A stretch of 10,745 nucleotides of DNA from Trichodesmium sp. jk18x7bins.61 (GCA_022822685.1 JAJEAQ010000159.1:1-10745), one strand, 5' to 3'. Positions 1-6,644 are shown, counted from the first letter of the stretch. Numbers and translations: made by a program. Notes: a model not told the origin generated them from the sequence alone.

Positions 1-5
1 AGCAT
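1..5 (-). CDS. Start codon of a leftward gene running off the left edge (partial)
   Basis: On the minus strand an ATG occupies positions 5 to 3 and is preceded, six bases upstream, by AAGGAGGTG (20 to 12), a near-perfect Shine-Dalgarno. Only the start codon and two further bases lie in the window, so the product cannot be named. The rest of the gene is inferred to lie to the left of the window. Confidence 0.45.
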
Positions 6-11
6 CAATAT

Positions 12-20
12 CACCTCCTT
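12..20 (-). promoter_or_regulatory. Strong ribosome binding site for the leftward edge gene
   Basis: AAGGAGGTG on the minus strand matches the anti-Shine-Dalgarno end of 16S rRNA over nine bases and sits six bases from the ATG at 5-3. Read on the plus strand it resembles the 3' tail of 16S rRNA, but the flanking bases do not match 16S, so a ribosome binding site is the better reading. Confidence 0.5.
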
Positions 21-97
21 ACCTTTTTGATTACAGCCGATCAGGGATAATTTGGCTGTTCTCTATATGATGCAATTGGCTCCAAGAGTCGGAGCTT

Positions 98-138
98 TCA
101 TGTAGCGAAGCTAAAAGCGTTTTAGCTTCGCTACATGA
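98..138. repeat. Perfect 19-bp hairpin with GCG loop
   Basis: Bases 98-116 are exactly complementary to 120-138, leaving a three-base loop (gcg). The arm contains tgtagcgaagctaaaa. There is no T-run after it on either strand, so it is not a standard terminator. The agcgaagc core recurs near 1430 and 1515, which suggests a dispersed palindromic repeat family. It could also act as an mRNA-end stabiliser between divergent genes. Confidence 0.7.
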
Positions 139-148
139 ATATTAAACA

Positions 149-283
149 ACGCGCGACTTTGTTCACCCTTCCGTCTCTTTCCTTCTCGCTCCTCACCACC
201 TGCTCCCTGGTGGGTGAGCCTACTTTTCGGCCAAAAAGGTAAGGACTTACCTTTTTGGGAGGCTCCATGAACAGGTCGCGCGT
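149..283. repeat. Foldback repeat with acgcgcgac ends
   Basis: The left arm (149-165, acgcgcgac then tttgttca) is the inverted image of the right arm (268-283), apart from a one-base length difference in the middle. Inside lie two more hairpins: ctcaccacc paired with ggtgggtgag near 194-222, and a 13-bp stem ccaaaaaggtaag / cttacctttttgg at about 231-258. The block is far more GC-rich and structured than its surroundings, which fits an inserted palindromic element. The right arm carries the start codon of the next ORF. Confidence 0.5.
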
Positions 284-434
284 ACTAAATTCCCTTTACT
301 CTTTTGTGAAGTGGATAATAGGTTTAATAGTAGGAATTGGTTTGATTTGGATAGCTGCCAGTTTTGAAACTCGACAGGAGCAAATTAATAATTTATTCCA
401 TAATTGGATAGAAGAATTAGAAAGGTGGGAGTGA
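267..434 (+). CDS. Small single-pass membrane protein, unknown function
   Basis: This 55-residue ORF starts at an ATG preceded by gggagg. The sequence shows a short basic N-terminus (MNRSRVLNSLYSFVKW), one hydrophobic segment at about residues 17-31 (IIGLIVGIGLIWIAAS) and a polar, acidic tail with several Glu and Trp residues (ending ELERWE). That layout is typical of a small inner-membrane or thylakoid protein with its C-terminus free in a compartment. I do not recognise a family. The first five codons lie in the right arm of the 149-283 foldback repeat, so the present start may have been supplied by the repeat and the ancestral start lost. It stands alone, with no downstream partner within 300 bases on the same strand. 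A chance ORF is possible, but the clean hydrophobic segment argues against that. Confidence 0.4.
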   Translation: MNRSRVLNSLYSFVKWIIGLIVGIGLIWIAASFETRQEQINNLFHNWIEELERWE

Positions 435-762
435 AAAAAAGTATATAACAGTTCTCAGATTAGTGAAGTACAAAAGTTTCTGGTTGCGGGGAGTTGTAAG
501 TTGGAATCAAAACCCTAACTGAATGGTATTGTTTCATCATAATTTATCGCTATCTTCATCGAATCTTCATATAAAATTGTGTGTTTTTACATTATGGTTA
601 TTTGTAATTTAGGATAAAATTTGAGGGAGGAAAGCCCGACCCTAACAAAGTCAAACTTAACGATCTACAAGCGAAAGAGATAGATTCATTTCTATTCATC
701 TTATCCCTGCCCTACCCCAATCAAGACAGTCCAAATCTATTTTATAAGTAAGGAGAAAAAAA
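435..762. other. Intergenic region and presumed 5' UTR of the PEP-CTERM-like gene
   Basis: There is no ORF worth calling. It holds a direct repeat of tcttcat spaced 11 bases apart (about 553-571), followed by tataaaat, which could be a weak activator-type promoter. It also holds a purine-rich stretch gagggaggaaagcccgac near 624-641 that resembles no riboswitch I can name. A clear ribosome binding site, AAGGAG at 750-755, closes it. Confidence 0.35.
750..755 (+). promoter_or_regulatory. Ribosome binding site deciding the GTG start at 763
   Basis: AAGGAG lies seven bases before the GTG at 763-765. No ATG in this frame lies nearby, and the encoded signal peptide begins right at this GTG, so the site fixes the start of the PEP-CTERM-like reading frame. 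Confidence 0.55.
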
Positions 763-1392
763 GTGACAAATGTCAAGAATTACAAAGTCATTGATGTAAT
801 AGCTTCAACAGGATTAGGCACTGGTTTGTTTTTGATTAACCTAACTCCAGCACAAGCTATAACTTTTAACTGGAGCTTTAGCAATCAAGTTGGTGGAATA
901 GATGGAACAGCTTCAGGAATATTAGAAGTATAAGAAGGTAATGGAGTTGCAGCAACATCAGTTATCCTGCAATCTACAACAAATCCAGTATTTGATGATT
1001 TAGTTGGATTTGATTTTGCTACACTTCCAAACTTCTCGAATCAATTTAATGTGACAGGTGGAGGGATTACGGCAGCATTTTTTGGAAGTAATTTTTTTGG
1101 CAATACAACTAATCTTAATCTTGAATTCAATTCAAGGGTATTTGGAGATCAAAATAGTCAAAATTTAGCTTTAATCACAATAGCTGGAAACCCACTACCA
1201 ATTTCAAGTGGTGGTGATGGAATTTGTTCTGAAAACTGTTGACAAACAGCTCCGCTTTTGGGAGACAATATAGGAGAAACTGAGTTTGCTCCCACCTTCA
1301 TCCCTGTACCTGAAACTTCAACTGCTACAGGGATATTCATTATCTTCGGATTAATTGGAGTCAGTCAGTTTCGTCAAACAATTCGTAATTAG
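763..1392 (+). pseudogene. PEP-CTERM-type exported protein with two in-frame stop codons
   Basis: One frame of 209 codons runs from GTG 763 to TAG 1390-1392, interrupted by TAA at 931-933 and TGA at 1240-1242. Residues 1-35 form a signal peptide with a hydrophobic stretch and an AQA cleavage motif (ending LTPAQA). The mature part starts ITFNWSFSNQVGG, a beginning common in cyanobacterial PEP-CTERM proteins. Residues 178-205 form the sorting tail: VPETS, a hydrophobic helix (TGIFIIFGLIGVSQF) and a basic end (RQTIRN). PEP is replaced by PET. Such proteins are normally exported and processed by an exosortase. The frame, signal and tail survive on both sides of each stop, with no indel, so the stops look like recent point mutations (gaa to taa is one possible route for the first). 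Readthrough seems unlikely. Confidence 0.75.
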
Positions 1393-1422
1393 TTTGGGTA
1401 GAAACTTTTGCAAATATTCTGT

Positions 1423-1525
1423 TATAGTGCTTCGCGCTGGTATAGTTACAGATTGAAATAGGGGAACTGCTCAGTAAAAGGAGATTCAATCCAGATTTGT
1501 AAATACGCCAGAGCGAAGCGCTATA
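1423..1525. repeat. Inverted-repeat element of about 103 bp (MITE candidate)
   Basis: The terminal 18 bases tatagtgcttcgcgctgg (1423-1440) and the inverted copy at 1508-1525 agree at 16 of 18 positions. The ends start with TATA, and the arm shares the gcgaagc core with the hairpin at 98-138. No ORF lies inside. It sits just downstream of the broken PEP-CTERM gene, between it and a terminator. I see no clear target-site duplication, so mobility is inference. Confidence 0.4.
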
Positions 1526-1743
1526 GCTAGAATTTTGAATTCTGGTGGCCGGCGGCGGACAACTAAAATTCTTTATTTAAACCCCGCCGGGGCGGGCGAG
1601 GTCTTATATGAGGAGATCTCGACCCCAGGGCCCACCCTACGCAAGAATTTGATCTCAGTTTTACAAACAATCTCTAATCGTAAGACAAATATCATAACTC
1701 ATCACAACTCAGGCATAGATAAAAAAATCTTCAAAAATTAATC
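1526..1743. other. GC-rich repeat patch and weak 68-codon ORF, no supported gene
   Basis: Bases 1545-1640 are strikingly GC-rich (ggccggcggcgg, ccccgccggggcggg) in an AT-rich neighbourhood. They contain a cgaggtct / agatctcg hairpin (about 1598-1622) and the dispersed motif ttgcgtagggtgggc on the minus strand (1630-1644). An ORF of 68 codons (1535-1741) ends three bases before the terminator, but it begins inside this repeat patch, has no ribosome binding site and shows no recognisable protein features. I treat it as unsupported. Confidence 0.35.
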
Positions 1744-1773
1744 AAGATACTGGTAAAATCAGTATCTTTTTTT
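1744..1773 (+). terminator. Rho-independent terminator
   Basis: A nine-base-pair stem (aagatactg / cagtatctt, 1744-1752 with 1760-1768) has a seven-base loop and continues into an uninterrupted T run. It points rightward. It most likely ended the transcript of the PEP-CTERM gene before the inverted-repeat element and GC-rich patch inserted between them. Confidence 0.75.
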
Positions 1774-2060
1774 CTAACCAAATTATACCAAGCATGAAAA
1801 AAGAAGGTGACAAATGATTGCTTGGAAGTCTATACCAGTGGGGGTTTTGCTATAGCAGTAATTCTTAAAATTGGTATTATAAAGCAAAACAAAACAAACA
1901 AATGGACATGGGAAAAAGCAATAATTAAGGCAGAAATAAAGGTAAATATAGTGACGGTTAGAAATATCGACAGATTCTCAACCAGTTATTTAGTGTCAAT
2001 ATCTAGCTAGTTTGTAGATATATCAGGTATTAGTATGTTTATTTAATCAGCAATGATTTT
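1774..2060. other. AT-rich intergenic region without a supported gene
   Basis: A 67-codon GTG ORF (1807-2010) is present, but its composition is just that of the AT-rich background, its GTG overlaps the only purine-rich stretch upstream, and I see no motif in it. There are short overlapping reading frames at 1795-1850 and nothing else that I can assign. Confidence 0.4.
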
Positions 2061-2089
2061 TTGGAATTATTAATTTTAACATATATAAT
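2061..2089 (+). promoter_or_regulatory. Sigma-70-type promoter for the acyltransferase gene
   Basis: TTGGAA (2061-2066, four of six consensus bases) and a perfect TATAAT (2084-2089) are separated by 17 bases. A start near 2096 would give a leader of about 107 bases, which contains the stem-loop at 2137-2186. Confidence 0.5.
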
Positions 2090-2136
2090 TAAAAGATCGA
2101 ATTAGATAGAAAATTAGAATACACCAAATATTAACG

Positions 2137-2186
2137 CTGGAAATCATCCCACAGTAGAAGCGATAGCGTCACTGTGGGCTTTCCAG
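2137..2186 (+). promoter_or_regulatory. Two-part 5' UTR stem-loop overlapping the Shine-Dalgarno
   Basis: The outer stem pairs ctggaaa (2137-2143) with tttccag (2180-2186). The inner stem pairs cccacagt (2148-2155) with actgtggg (2171-2178), around a 15-base loop. The 3' end of the outer stem takes up the first two bases of AGGAGG (2185-2190), the ribosome binding site of the acyltransferase gene. A second small hairpin can form between gctttcc and ggaagc around the same site. The pairing is directly visible; a role in translational control is inferred. It could instead be a palindromic repeat that happens to lie here. Confidence 0.5.
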
Positions 2187-2203
2187 GAGGAAGCTAAAAT
2201 CCT

Positions 2204-3610
2204 ATGTCCGACTCAATCATCCACGCTCAACCAGCTCTAAAATATATTCCACCTCACCTCAATCCCTTAGTCCTCAAAGGAACTAAATTAATATTACCTT
2301 GGTGGCTCAGGATTGGGACATCTATTGCTGATATTCAAGCAGAAAATCTAGAAACCCTAGCCAAACTGTATCAGAGCTTCAACCAAGGCCAAACCCGTTT
2401 CCTAATAGCATTCCGTCATCCTACTGCCGACGACCATTTTTGCTTGGGATATATGATTTGGTATCTCATGCCACAAGTAGCCAAAAAACAAGGAATAACT
2501 CTCCCAACTCCTTTGCACTACTACTTTCTCTATGACCGAGGTATTCCGTTATGGGCTGGTGCTTTTGTGGGTAAGTGGTATTCATATCTGGGAGGAAGCT
2601 CCATTCTTCGAGGTAAACTAGACCGTCAGGGACTAAAATCAGCTCGCGAATTGTTTGCCAATGGTAATTTACCAATGATGGCTGCTCCAGAAGGAGCCAC
2701 TAATGGTCAGAATGAAAGAGTTAGTTCCTTGGAACCAGGCATTGCTCAAATGGGATTTTGGTGTGTTGAGGATATATCTCGAGCTGGTCGTTCTGAAGAA
2801 GTATTAATTGTACCAGTGGGTATTCAATACAAATTTTTAGATGAACCCTGGGAAAATGTGGAGAAACTCTTAACTAAACTTGAAAGAGAGAGTGGTTTGT
2901 CTAATGGCTCAGAAAATCTTTCTACCCAGGAAACACTAGCACCTTCAGCATTGTATGAAAGACTTTTGAGATTGGCTGGTCACTTGCTCGGAAAAATGGA
3001 AGACTTTTATAAACGCTTCTACCATCGAGAGTTACCCGAATCAACTCCAGCAGTTTCTTCTCAAGAACTTCTAACAGATGACCAAATTAACGAAACAATA
3101 AGAACTCGGCTTGATAATCTAGTTAACGTTGCTTTGGAAGTAGCAGAAGAATATTTTCAGATTCACGCCAAAGGTAGTTTTATAGATCGTTGTCGTCGTA
3201 CCGAACAAGCAGGTTGGGATTGCATTTATAGAGAAGATCTTGAAAATTTGACGACTCTGTCTCCTGTAGAGAAAGGTTTGGCAGATCAACTCGCGGAGGA
3301 AGCTAATCTGCGGATGTGGCACATGAGATTAGCAGAAAGTTTTGTGGCAGTTAGTGGTAAGTATATTAAAGAAAAGCCTACAGTAGACAGGTTTGCTGAT
3401 ACAACTTTATTGGTATGGGATATGATTAATCGGATTAAGGGCGGTAATCCCTTAAAACGTCCGAGATTAGGAAAACAAAGAGTAAAGATGACAGTGGGAC
3501 AACCGATTTCTGTCTCCCAAAGGTGGGAAGCTTACCAAACCAAACGTCGTAAAGCTGTTTCAGAACTAACTCAAGAGTTGCAAAATACCTTAGAGGGCAT
3601 GATTGAATAA
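2204..3610 (+). CDS. Lysophospholipid acyltransferase (PlsC/LPLAT family)
   Basis: This 468-residue protein has the acyltransferase signatures in order. HPTADD at 72-77 is the catalytic HX4D motif. A GSSILRG block (131-137) sits where the substrate-binding motif II is expected. APEGATNG (161-168) is the EGT-type motif III, with E163 and G164. LIVPVGIQY at about 201-209 corresponds to motif IV. The family transfers a fatty acyl chain to lysophosphatidate or a related lysolipid at the membrane, making phospholipid and glycolipid precursors. The protein is about twice the length of minimal PlsC, with a long hydrophilic C-terminal half (about 210-468) that I cannot assign; similar long versions exist in cyanobacteria. 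AGGAGG lies 13 bases before the ATG, rather far, but no better start is visible. It is alone in its transcription unit, with its own promoter and leader hairpin. The exact acceptor lipid is unknown. Confidence 0.8.
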   Translation: MSDSIIHAQPALKYIPPHLNPLVLKGTKLILPWWLRIGTSIADIQAENLETLAKLYQSFNQGQTRFLIAFRHPTADDHFCLGYMIWYLMPQVAKKQGITLPTPLHYYFLYDRGIPLWAGAFVGKWYSYLGGSSILRGKLDRQGLKSARELFANGNLPMMAAPEGATNGQNERVSSLEPGIAQMGFWCVEDISRAGRSEEVLIVPVGIQYKFLDEPWENVEKLLTKLERESGLSNGSENLSTQETLAPSALYERLLRLAGHLLGKMEDFYKRFYHRELPESTPAVSSQELLTDDQINETIRTRLDNLVNVALEVAEEYFQIHAKGSFIDRCRRTEQAGWDCIYREDLENLTTLSPVEKGLADQLAEEANLRMWHMRLAESFVAVSGKYIKEKPTVDRFADTTLLVWDMINRIKGGNPLKRPRLGKQRVKMTVGQPISVSQRWEAYQTKRRKAVSELTQELQNTLEGMIE

Positions 3611-3687
3611 TAAAGCCATTGGTTGAAGTTGAAAATTACCACTTTTACCAGTGCTATACCATTATCTAAAACTTATATTTTTTCTCC

Positions 3688-4504
3688 ATGACTCAAGAAT
3701 CAATTAACATATCCTCTAACTTGCTAAAAAAATAAGCTACTAACTGTTTTGAGCCAAGAAATGTTAACTCCCTTAACCTCTGTTATTGGTATGGCAAGTG
3801 TTCTAAAAGAAGAAAATTACGGACCTATAACTGAAAAACAGAAAAAGTATCTAGAAATTATTAATGAGAGTAGTCGATATTTGCGATCGCTAGTTGAAGA
3901 AATTGTTGCTCTCACAAAACTACATGAATCAGGGCAAAATTTAGAGCCTACTCCTGTTGATGTAAAAAATATCTGTCAGCAAATAGTCAGAGATTTAGAA
4001 GCAGAAACAATTTATCGCCAGATTGAAGTCATTCTACTAGCGGGATATAGCAATCAGGTTAGTGTGTTTGATCAAGCAGTTTTAGAACAAACACTATACA
4101 ATTGAATTTACAGCGTAATTAAATCTGCCGGCTCAGGGAGTGGAGTAAAAATTCATTTGTCTGAAAAACAAAAAGAACTTCATGTGGCCGTGTGGGTTTC
4201 TCATCCTATTCTTGGAGATCATCTTCCTCATGCCCAACTCTACTCTGAGAATTTATCTGAGATTGAACAAGATGGTGAGTATGGCTTAGAGCTAAATAGA
4301 TTACAGAGCACATTTGCCGAGCTGACAAAAATCATCTTTGATAAAATCCCAAAACAAGGAGATAATGTTACTTCCAACCCTACTTATGAATTATTAGCAT
4401 TGCTATTCAGTTGTCAGTTAGCAGAAACACACGGTGGCTCTTTATGGATTCAGGGCGCTGCTGAATTAGGCTATCGATATATCTTAACTCTCCCACTTTC
4501 TTAA
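3688..4504 (+). pseudogene. Degenerate histidine-kinase-like gene, frameshifted and with an internal TGA
   Basis: Reading starts at ATG 3688 (MTQESINISSNLLK) and leaves frame in a run of seven A (3726-3732). With six A it continues as NKLLTVLSQEMLTPLTSVIG, a HisKA dimerisation helix. The frame then runs to TAA 4502-4504, crossing one TGA at 4103-4105 (LYN-stop-IYSVIK, where relatives would probably have a Leu). The phosphoacceptor His of SHELRTPL is Gln here (SQEMLTPL) and the Arg is Leu. In the ATPase part the N and G1 boxes are not recognisable; only a tail like the end of HATPase (THGGSLWIQG, LTLPLS) remains. The usual sensory GAF or PAS part is missing. It is probably a decayed sensor kinase, or a former scaffold protein that has since been disrupted. 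The A-run indel could be a sequencing error; the TGA would still interrupt it. Confidence 0.65.
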
Positions 4505-4647
4505 AGTCAAAGATGATGAATGAAAGGGCGCTGCTTACCAAAAGCATTTTTCCCACTCTCCGGCGAATCCGAGGGCTAAACCGATTGATTTTTTTGTCAA
4601 AATAATTTTCTAGGCTTCTTCCTCTTTAATTTCTTTTGGTTTATAAA

Positions 4648-6057
4648 ATGAACTCCGTTTTGCAAAAGTTAACACTGACTAATCTTTCTCTATCTCAATG
4701 GCTAAATGCCAGCTACTTTTATCACTTACTTAGTAATTTTATTCATAACTGGCGACAGGGTAGTTGGTTAATGCAATGGGGAGAATCCCTTGGTTTTCTC
4801 TTGCTAGCAATTGTTTTTAGTCTGGCTCCGTATGTGAATACTGCTCTCATTGGCTTATTGTTATTTGCTTGTGGGTGTTTTTGGGTATTGCTTACCATCT
4901 CAGATAGCACTGAGGAATATTTAACTCCTATTCATCTGCTGATATTGGTTTACTGGGGTATTGCTACATTCGCCATGGTAGCTTCACCAGCAAAAATGGC
5001 TGCTTTTAGTGGGTGGATAAAATTAACACTTTACTTATTGTTGTTTGCTTTAGGGTCGTTCGTATTGCGATCGCCTCAACTTCGCTCTAGGTTAATCACA
5101 GTTTATTTATTGGTTTCGCTAATTGTTAGTTTTTACGGTATCCGCCAATGGATAGATCAAATTGAACCCCTAGCTACCTGGAATGATCCGACTTCTACCC
5201 AAGCTAATGTGACTCGCGTATACAGTTACTTGGGAAATCCTAATTTATTGGGTGGATATCTGCTACCTGCTATTGCTTTGAGCTTTGTAGCAATTTTGGC
5301 TTGGCGTAGTTGGGCGCAAAAATCTCTAGCAGTGACAATATTGCTCGTGAATTGTGCTTGTTTGCGTTATACAGGTAGTCGAGGTAGTTGGATTGGGTTT
5401 GTGGCTTTGATATTTGCCATGTTGATTTTAACATGGTATTGGTGGAGTATTTATCTGCCTAGGTTTTGGCGAACTTGGTCGTTACCAATAGCTGTGGGGG
5501 GTTTTGCTGGGTTGTTAATTTTGGCAGTTGTGTTACTAGAGCCTTTGCGCGATCGCGTTTTTAGTATTTTTGCTGGTCGTCAGGATAGTAGTAATAATTT
5601 TCGCATGAATGTCTGGTTGTCTGTTTTTGAGATGATTCGCGACCGGCCGATTTTAGGTATTGGCCCTGGTAATGATGTATTTAACAAAATCTATCCTCTC
5701 TATCAACGACCGCTTTATAGTGCTTTAAGTGCTTATTCGGTACCTTTAGAAATAATTGTTGAAACTGGTATTATTGGTTTTACTGCTTTTTTATGGTTGC
5801 TATTGGTGAATTTTAGTCAGGGTGTATTACAGTTAAAACGTTTGCGAGATGCTAGCAATTATCAAGGATATTGGTTGATGGGAGCAATGGTTGCTATGGT
5901 AGGATTGATGGCTCATGGTTTGGTGGATACAGTTTGGTATCGTCCCCAAATTAATACACTGTGGTGGTTGATGGTGGCTGTTATTGCTAGTTATTATAAT
6001 ACCGTAGCTTCTGACGCCAAACCATCATCGCCAACCACTGACTTGAATAAAGATTAA
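4648..6057 (+). CDS. ictB: IctB-family polytopic membrane protein (O-antigen ligase superfamily)
   Basis: This 469-residue protein has about ten to twelve hydrophobic segments. Conserved blocks of the IctB family are visible: YSYLGNPNLLGGYLLPA (residues 192-208), RYTGSRGSWIGF (240-251), the Wzy_C-type loop RMNVWLSVFEMIRDRPILGI followed by GPGNDVFNKIYPLYQRP (319-355), SVPLEIIVETGIIGF, and the C-terminal AHGLVDTVWYRPQ. IctB was originally proposed to take part in bicarbonate accumulation in cyanobacteria. The fold is that of O-antigen ligases and polymerases, and a direct transport role is disputed. I chose the ATG at 4648, which begins MNSVLQKLTL; an in-frame TTG four codons upstream is also possible, and neither has a clear ribosome binding site. 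The length matches the family. The gene is complete and stands between a pseudogene and a repeat-rich segment. Confidence 0.85.
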   Translation: MNSVLQKLTLTNLSLSQWLNASYFYHLLSNFIHNWRQGSWLMQWGESLGFLLLAIVFSLAPYVNTALIGLLLFACGCFWVLLTISDSTEEYLTPIHLLILVYWGIATFAMVASPAKMAAFSGWIKLTLYLLLFALGSFVLRSPQLRSRLITVYLLVSLIVSFYGIRQWIDQIEPLATWNDPTSTQANVTRVYSYLGNPNLLGGYLLPAIALSFVAILAWRSWAQKSLAVTILLVNCACLRYTGSRGSWIGFVALIFAMLILTWYWWSIYLPRFWRTWSLPIAVGGFAGLLILAVVLLEPLRDRVFSIFAGRQDSSNNFRMNVWLSVFEMIRDRPILGIGPGNDVFNKIYPLYQRPLYSALSAYSVPLEIIVETGIIGFTAFLWLLLVNFSQGVLQLKRLRDASNYQGYWLMGAMVAMVGLMAHGLVDTVWYRPQINTLWWLMVAVIASYYNTVASDAKPSSPTTDLNKD

Positions 6058-6103
6058 TGCTGTGAAGGCGATTGCGTAAGGTGGGCAAAAAAACTCTAAA
6101 TTT

Positions 6104-6154
6104 AAAGCTTCCAATTCACAATCATCATATCTGCCTGCTACAATAACCTTTATT
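6104..6154 (-). pseudogene. Remnant of a second copy of the OB-fold protein gene
   Basis: On the minus strand this stretch encodes KVIVAGRYDDCELEALNL, matching KVTVAGRYDDEQFEAFSI of the neighbouring intact gene. At DNA level about 42 of 50 bases agree with 6325-6375, including a run of 21 identical bases (6121-6141). Nothing upstream of the VIK or downstream of the LNL matches, so only about 17 codons of a tandem duplicate survive. The inverted-repeat element at 6178-6259 lies between the two copies. Confidence 0.6.
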
Positions 6155-6177
6155 ACAAGGAGTAGGAATCTTAACAG

Positions 6178-6259
6178 GCGTTGCTGAAATGTAATGTGTA
6201 AAGTCGGAAAATATATTTCCTTGATAGTTAATCTAAAAATCATTACCATTCAGCAACGT
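6178..6259. repeat. Short inverted-repeat element with cgttgctgaa ends (MITE candidate)
   Basis: Bases 6179-6196 and the inverse of 6241-6258 agree at 16 of 18 positions (cgttgctgaa then atgtaatg or tggtaatg). The 80-bp interior has no ORF and a small ggaaa / tttcc palindrome. The gcgttgctgaa end is, from memory, common at the termini of small cyanobacterial insertion elements, which supports a MITE but does not identify the parent transposase. It sits 20 bases past the stop of the OB-fold gene and may serve as its 3' end structure. Confidence 0.5.
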
Positions 6260-6278
6260 CGGGAAATCCGGTAGAATC

Positions 6279-6644
6279 TCAGCGACGGATATAGATGACA
6301 GTGCCGTCTTCACGAGTGATGGAAAAAGCTTCAAATTGCTCATCATCATATCTGCCTGCTACGGTAACTTTTTCTCCCACTGAGAGGTTGACAAATGTGT
6401 CTTCCGTATCCACTAAGATGTCTCCTGTACCATCACTTAGTACAAACTCATCACTATCCCAAATTTGTTTAACTTCCCCGGTTATAGTGAGGTTGCTATT
6501 GCGTTGTATTTCTTGAATAGACGTCTGAGCCATACTGGGCGTGGCAATAGTAAGAAAAGTTACAGATGCAGCGATTCCTCCGATTAGTGGTAAAGTAACT
6601 AGGGGAACAGTGAGCATGCGGGTAAAGACAGATTTGATGTTCAT
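6279..6644 (-). CDS. Secreted OB-fold protein (YgiW/YdeI BOF-like)
   Basis: This 121-residue protein starts at ATG 6644-6642, preceded by ttggag about eight bases upstream; a longer reading to 6764 adds 40 residues with no signal character and is rejected. Residues 1-39 form a signal peptide with a hydrophobic core (LTVPLVTLPLIGGIAAS) and a probable cut after TPSMA. Residues 50-121 match the bacterial OB-fold pattern: ITGEVKQI, then DEFVLSDGTGDILVDTED, then LSVGEKVTVAGRYDD and a C-terminal strand ending VIYIRR. Such proteins are periplasmic or exported, and some are linked to stress tolerance or ligand binding; the ligand here is unknown. A decayed partial duplicate lies just downstream. The upstream side carries another inverted-repeat element, so the native promoter may be altered. 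Confidence 0.65.
   Translation of the reverse strand: MNIKSVFTRMLTVPLVTLPLIGGIAASVTFLTIATPSMAQTSIQEIQRNSNLTITGEVKQIWDSDEFVLSDGTGDILVDTEDTFVNLSVGEKVTVAGRYDDEQFEAFSITREDGTVIYIRR

Noticed and set aside
10..20. tatcacctcctt resembles the 3' end of 16S rRNA
   Set aside because: The bases on both sides do not match 16S rRNA; it is better explained as the minus-strand Shine-Dalgarno of a gene starting at position 5.
624..641. gagggaggaaagcccgac resembles the start of RNase P RNA
   Set aside because: The remaining conserved RNase P elements are absent downstream.
1535..1741. 68-codon ORF
   Set aside because: It starts in a GC-rich repeat patch, has no ribosome binding site and no recognisable features; its stop near the terminator is probably coincidence.
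1807..2010. 67-codon GTG ORF
   Set aside because: AT-rich background composition, start overlapping the only purine-rich stretch, no motif.
763..4504. Stop-codon recoding (TGA as an amino acid) to explain broken genes
   Set aside because: TGA ends the intact kinase and OB-fold genes, and one of the interruptions is TAA, so ordinary nonsense mutations fit better.
6025..6249. 74-codon minus-strand ORF overlapping the end of ictB
   Set aside because: Only the middle matches the OB-fold protein; the ends run into ictB and an inverted-repeat element, so it is a remnant and not a gene.
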